A stretch of 16,119 nucleotides of DNA from Pseudomonadota bacterium (GTDB lineage Bacteria; Myxococcota_A; Polyangia; Polyangiales; Polyangiaceae): assembly GCA_023460875.1 (NCBI GenBank), contig JAEWOQ010000217.1, positions 1 to 16,119 on the forward strand, in the 5' to 3' direction. Both the position numbers and the translations under genes were made by a program. The notes beneath the pieces were generated by a model. That model worked only from the letters and a program-made list of their open reading frames with translations, was not told the origin of the DNA and did no database searches. This document shows, one piece after another, positions 13,660 through 16,119 of the stretch. The first letter of the stretch is position 1. Each line of letters opens with the position of its first letter.

Positions 13660-13694
13660 CCCGCGGCGCCCCGTCAGCGGGGCGGTGGCGCGGG
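13660..13694. terminator. Hairpin between convergent thiS and miaB
   Basis: CGCCCCG (13667-13673), TCAG loop and CGGGGCG (13678-13684) make a perfect 7-bp stem. Across a small internal loop, CCCGCG (13660-13665) pairs with CGCGGG (13689-13694). It fills the 48-bp gap between two convergent stops, the expected place for a shared bidirectional terminator, but has no T-tract. Confidence 0.6.
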
Positions 13695-13700
13695 CGATAA

Positions 13701-15248
13701 TCAGCTGAGCACCGGCAAGAGCCGACGCCCCTCCCCGCCGATCCGCGCAGGCTCCTTCGGCGCGAGCGCAGGTTCTCCTGAGGGCTCCGCTGAAGCAGCG
13801 AGGTGGGACTCTCGCCGCGGCGGCAGCTCTTGGAGATCGCCCCCCAGGGAGTTCTTGTAGGGCTCTCGGATCGTGACCTGGAGGAGCTCACCGGTGACGT
13901 CCCAGGGCGCGTCGAAGTGCACGATCTCGTTGCGCTCCGTCCGCCCGGTGTAGCTCGCGGCCTCCTGCCCACCGCCGGCCGCCCCTGCGGACGTCTGCAC
14001 CTTGCCGCGCCCCTCCACGAGCACCCGCTGCGTGCTGCCCACGAGCGACGTCAAGTGCGCGACCTTGTGCTCGTCCACGGTCGCGAAGAGCCGCTCCAGG
14101 CGGCGCCCCTTCTCCGCCTCGCTGACGTCGTCGGCGAGCTGGAGCGCGGGCGTGAAGGGCCGTTGGGAGTACTTGAACCCGAACACTCCGACGAAGCCGA
14201 CGCGTCTCATGAGCGTCAAGGTCTCCTCGAAATCCTCGTCGGACTCCCCCGGGAAGCCGACGATGACGTCGGTGGTGAGGGTGAGATCCGGCACCGCCTC
14301 CCGCAGCGCGTCCGTGCGCTCGATGTACTCTGCCGCCGAGTAGCGTCGGATCATGCGCCTGAGCACCCGATCGCTGCCCGATTGCACCGGCATGTGGACG
14401 TGGCGGGCCAGTACGGGGAGCTCCTGGTGAGCCCGGATGAGGGAGGCCGTCAGGTGACGAGGGTGCGGGCTCGTGTAGCGGAGCCGCAGCAGCTCGGGCA
14501 CCCGCTCGGCGATCCGGTACAGGAGCGCCGGAAACTCCGTCTCGTCCTGGCGCGCCAGGGAGCCCCGGGTGTGCTGCCAGCGGCGCTCGGCGACGAGGGG
14601 CCCAGGGGGCAAGGAGGTCTCTGGATCCCGGTAGCTGTTCACCGTCTGCCCCAGCAGCGTGACCTCCCTCACCCCCGCGTGGACGAGGGTCGCGATTTCG
14701 TCCACGATCTCCCGCGCAGGTCGGTAGCGCTCCGGGCCGCGGGTGTGGGGCACGATGCAGTAGGAGCAGCGCTCGTTGCAGCCCTTCATCACCGTCACGA
14801 AGGCGGTGGCCCCGGCGCGGCCAGGTCGAGGGCGAGCCGCGAGGAAGCTGGGCGCGTCCACGTCGAACACCGTGCGGACCTGGGGTAGCCCGCCCGTGTC
14901 GAGATCCGCCAGCAGCTGCGGGAGCTCGGGGATGTTGTCCGGTCCGATGATGAGATCGATCTGCGGCAGAGCGCGCAGGAGCCGCTCGCCCTCTTGTTGC
15001 GCGACGCAGCCGGCCACCCCGATCACGAGGTCTGGGCGGCGCCGTTTGAGCTGTCCGAGCCGCCCGACCTCGCTGCGGAGCTTCTGCTCGGCCTTCTCGC
15101 GGACGCTGCAGGTGTTGAGGAGCACCACGTCCGCTCCCTCGACGCCGTCGGCGGGGGCGTAGCCTGCGCCGCGCAGCACCTCCTCCATCCGCGTGGAGTC
15201 GTGCATGTTCATCTGACAGCCGAAGGTGACGACCGCGAAGGAGGGCAT
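13701..15248 (-). CDS. miaB: tRNA-2-methylthio-N6-dimethylallyladenosine synthase (MiaB)
   Basis: MiaB is a radical-SAM methylthiotransferase that adds a 2-methylthio group to isopentenyl-A37 of tRNAs reading UNN codons. Counted from ATG 15248, the N-terminal UPF0004 domain has its three cluster cysteines (Cys11 in TFGCQMN, Cys47 in LNTCSVRE, Cys81 in VAGCVAQ). The radical-SAM motif CNERCSYC gives Cys157/161/164 and is followed by IVPHTRGPERYR. A TRAM domain (about 400-470) contains TGRTERNEIVHF. A roughly 30-residue polar insert follows LGQTVNSYRDPE. The last 35 residues (after SLGGDL) are a low-complexity tail. ATG 15248 fits the family start; GTG 15290 would add 14 residues and has a good GGAGGTGA 10 nt upstream, so it remains possible. 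Confidence 0.95.
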   Translation of the reverse strand: MPSFAVVTFGCQMNMHDSTRMEEVLRGAGYAPADGVEGADVVLLNTCSVREKAEQKLRSEVGRLGQLKRRRPDLVIGVAGCVAQQEGERLLRALPQIDLIIGPDNIPELPQLLADLDTGGLPQVRTVFDVDAPSFLAARPRPGRAGATAFVTVMKGCNERCSYCIVPHTRGPERYRPAREIVDEIATLVHAGVREVTLLGQTVNSYRDPETSLPPGPLVAERRWQHTRGSLARQDETEFPALLYRIAERVPELLRLRYTSPHPRHLTASLIRAHQELPVLARHVHMPVQSGSDRVLRRMIRRYSAAEYIERTDALREAVPDLTLTTDVIVGFPGESDEDFEETLTLMRRVGFVGVFGFKYSQRPFTPALQLADDVSEAEKGRRLERLFATVDEHKVAHLTSLVGSTQRVLVEGRGKVQTSAGAAGGGQEAASYTGRTERNEIVHFDAPWDVTGELLQVTIREPYKNSLGGDLQELPPRRESHLAASAEPSGEPALAPKEPARIGGEGRRLLPVLS

Positions 15249-15318
15249 CGGGGGCGCGAAGCTAGCACGGAAGGAGGCGAAAGCCCGCACTGAAGGGGCC
15301 TCACCTCCCTGGGCGGCG

Positions 15319-15347
15319 TTGACCCCCTCAGGACCTGCCCATATCTT
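15319..15347 (+). promoter_or_regulatory. Sigma-70-like promoter for acyl-CoA synthetase gene
   Basis: TTGACC (15319-15324) and TATCTT (15342-15347) are separated by exactly 17 bp, matching 5 of 6 and 4 of 6 consensus bases. This would start transcription near 15354 and give a leader of about 90 nt before ATG 15443. It is the only well-spaced sigma-70-like pair I found upstream of a gene in this GC-rich window. Confidence 0.45.
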
Positions 15348-15442
15348 CGGCCGGACCCCGTCGGGGCCCGTCCCTGGCGCCGCGCTGGCAGCAGGCGGCA
15401 GGCGCGAGGGAGGGTCCTGATTCGTTGGGAGACGACAATCGC

Positions 15443-16119
15443 ATGGCCGACACCTTCGAGACCCTCGTAGAGCTTTTGGAGCGCACCGTCGCGAAACACG
15501 GCAGCGCGGACGCGCTGGGCACCAAGCTGGAGGGGGGCGGGTGGCAATGGATCTCCTACGCCGAGCTCCAGACGCAGGTGGACCAGCTGCGCGCTGGGCT
15601 CGCCGCCCGCGGCGTGGGGCGGGGGGATCGCGTCGGGATCGTGGCCGACAATCGCGTGGAGTGGGCGGCGGCGGCCTTCGCCACCTACGGGCTCGGGGCC
15701 GTCTACGTGCCGATGTATCAGGCGCAGCCGCCCAAGGAGTGGGCCTTCATCCTGCAGGACTGCGAGGCCAAGGTCGTCTTCGGCGCCAACCAGCAGGTCT
15801 ACGACGACCTGAAGGGCGTGGCTCAGGATGTCCCTTCTCTGCAGCACGTGATCGGCCTCGAGCTCCCGGAGAGCGACGCGGACTCCTACCGCCGCCTCAT
15901 CGAGGTGGGCCGCGCGCAGCCCGCGCCCCCCGCGCAGCTCTCGGGCAGCGATCTGGCGGCGCTCATCTATACGTCGGGCACGACCGGCAACCCCAAGGGG
16001 GTGCGCCTCAGTCACAACAACTTCTGCTCGAACGTGCTCGCCGCCAGCCAGCGCTTCGACTTCGGCCCCGGCGATCGGTCCCTGGCCTTCCTCCCCTGGG
16101 CGCACTCGTTCGGTCAGAC
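15443..16119 (+). CDS. Long-chain acyl-CoA synthetase (AMP-binding), 3'-truncated by window end
   Basis: This is the first 225 codons of an adenylate-forming enzyme that activates fatty acids to acyl-CoA through acyl-AMP. The start resembles long-chain FadD/ACSL proteins: FETLVELLERTVAKHG, WISYAELQTQVDQLRAGLAARGV (36-58), DRVGIVADNRVEW (62-74) and GAVYVPMYQAQPP (85-97). The ATP-phosphate loop IYTSGTTGNPKGV is at 175-187, followed by LSHNNFCSNV. FLPWAHSFGQ (216-225) is the last readable sequence, matching the usual LPLxHxFE region. ATG 15443 has GGGAGA about 10 nt upstream. The C-terminal half, with the adenylate-binding and fatty-acyl motifs, lies outside the window, so chain-length preference cannot be judged. 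It diverges from miaB. Confidence 0.94.
   Translation, partial: MADTFETLVELLERTVAKHGSADALGTKLEGGGWQWISYAELQTQVDQLRAGLAARGVGRGDRVGIVADNRVEWAAAAFATYGLGAVYVPMYQAQPPKEWAFILQDCEAKVVFGANQQVYDDLKGVAQDVPSLQHVIGLELPESDADSYRRLIEVGRAQPAPPAQLSGSDLAALIYTSGTTGNPKGVRLSHNNFCSNVLAASQRFDFGPGDRSLAFLPWAHSFGQ

Overview
The window is a stretch of ordinary, densely coded, very GC-rich bacterial chromosome. It has 11 recognisable protein genes on both strands, short intergenic gaps, frequent GTG starts and lipoproteins with hydrophilic linkers. This style, with a fused trehalose synthase/phosphatase, a YkuD/VanW envelope pair and GC-rich tandem repeats in the spacers, suggests a Myxococcota (former Deltaproteobacteria) genome. 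That taxonomic guess is inference; no marker gene here fixes it. I see no tRNA, rRNA, CRISPR array, insertion sequence, phage gene or recognisable defence system.

Layout: (1) 1-257 is a perfect inverted repeat (124-bp arms, 9-nt loop) flush with the first base. It cuts off the start of argC and looks like a fold-back at a contig end. (2) argC (+, to 1160) is 5'-truncated and carries an in-frame (Ser-Glu-Ser)5 microsatellite. (3) Converging on it is a minus-strand unit: a bifunctional trehalose-6-phosphate synthase/phosphatase with a basic, histone-H1-like tail, then pcm (protein repair methyltransferase), joined by a 4-bp GTGA overlap. (4) Divergent from otsAB is a GH15 glucoamylase/trehalase-like gene (+), followed by a YbiT-type ABC-F ATPase (+). 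(5) A convergent junction at 8254-8446 holds two strong hairpins and a 19-bp tandem repeat. (6) A minus-strand envelope cluster, in transcription order, is a VanW-domain protein (13238-11805), a YkuD L,D-transpeptidase lipoprotein and an unknown lipoprotein. (7) thiS (+) stands alone, converging across a hairpin on miaB (-). (8) Divergent from miaB, behind a good sigma-70-like promoter, the 5' part of a long-chain acyl-CoA synthetase gene runs off the end.

Functionally, the otsAB/pcm/GH15 block reads as stress protection: trehalose synthesis, protein repair, and probably trehalose or alpha-glucan hydrolysis. The VanW/YkuD pair reads as peptidoglycan cross-link remodelling and is the most interesting pairing here, because both families carry a conserved cysteine and have been linked to L,D-transpeptidation. 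The remaining genes are housekeeping: arginine, thiamine, tRNA modification, ribosome-associated ATPase and lipid activation. I did not find a convincing wholly new system.
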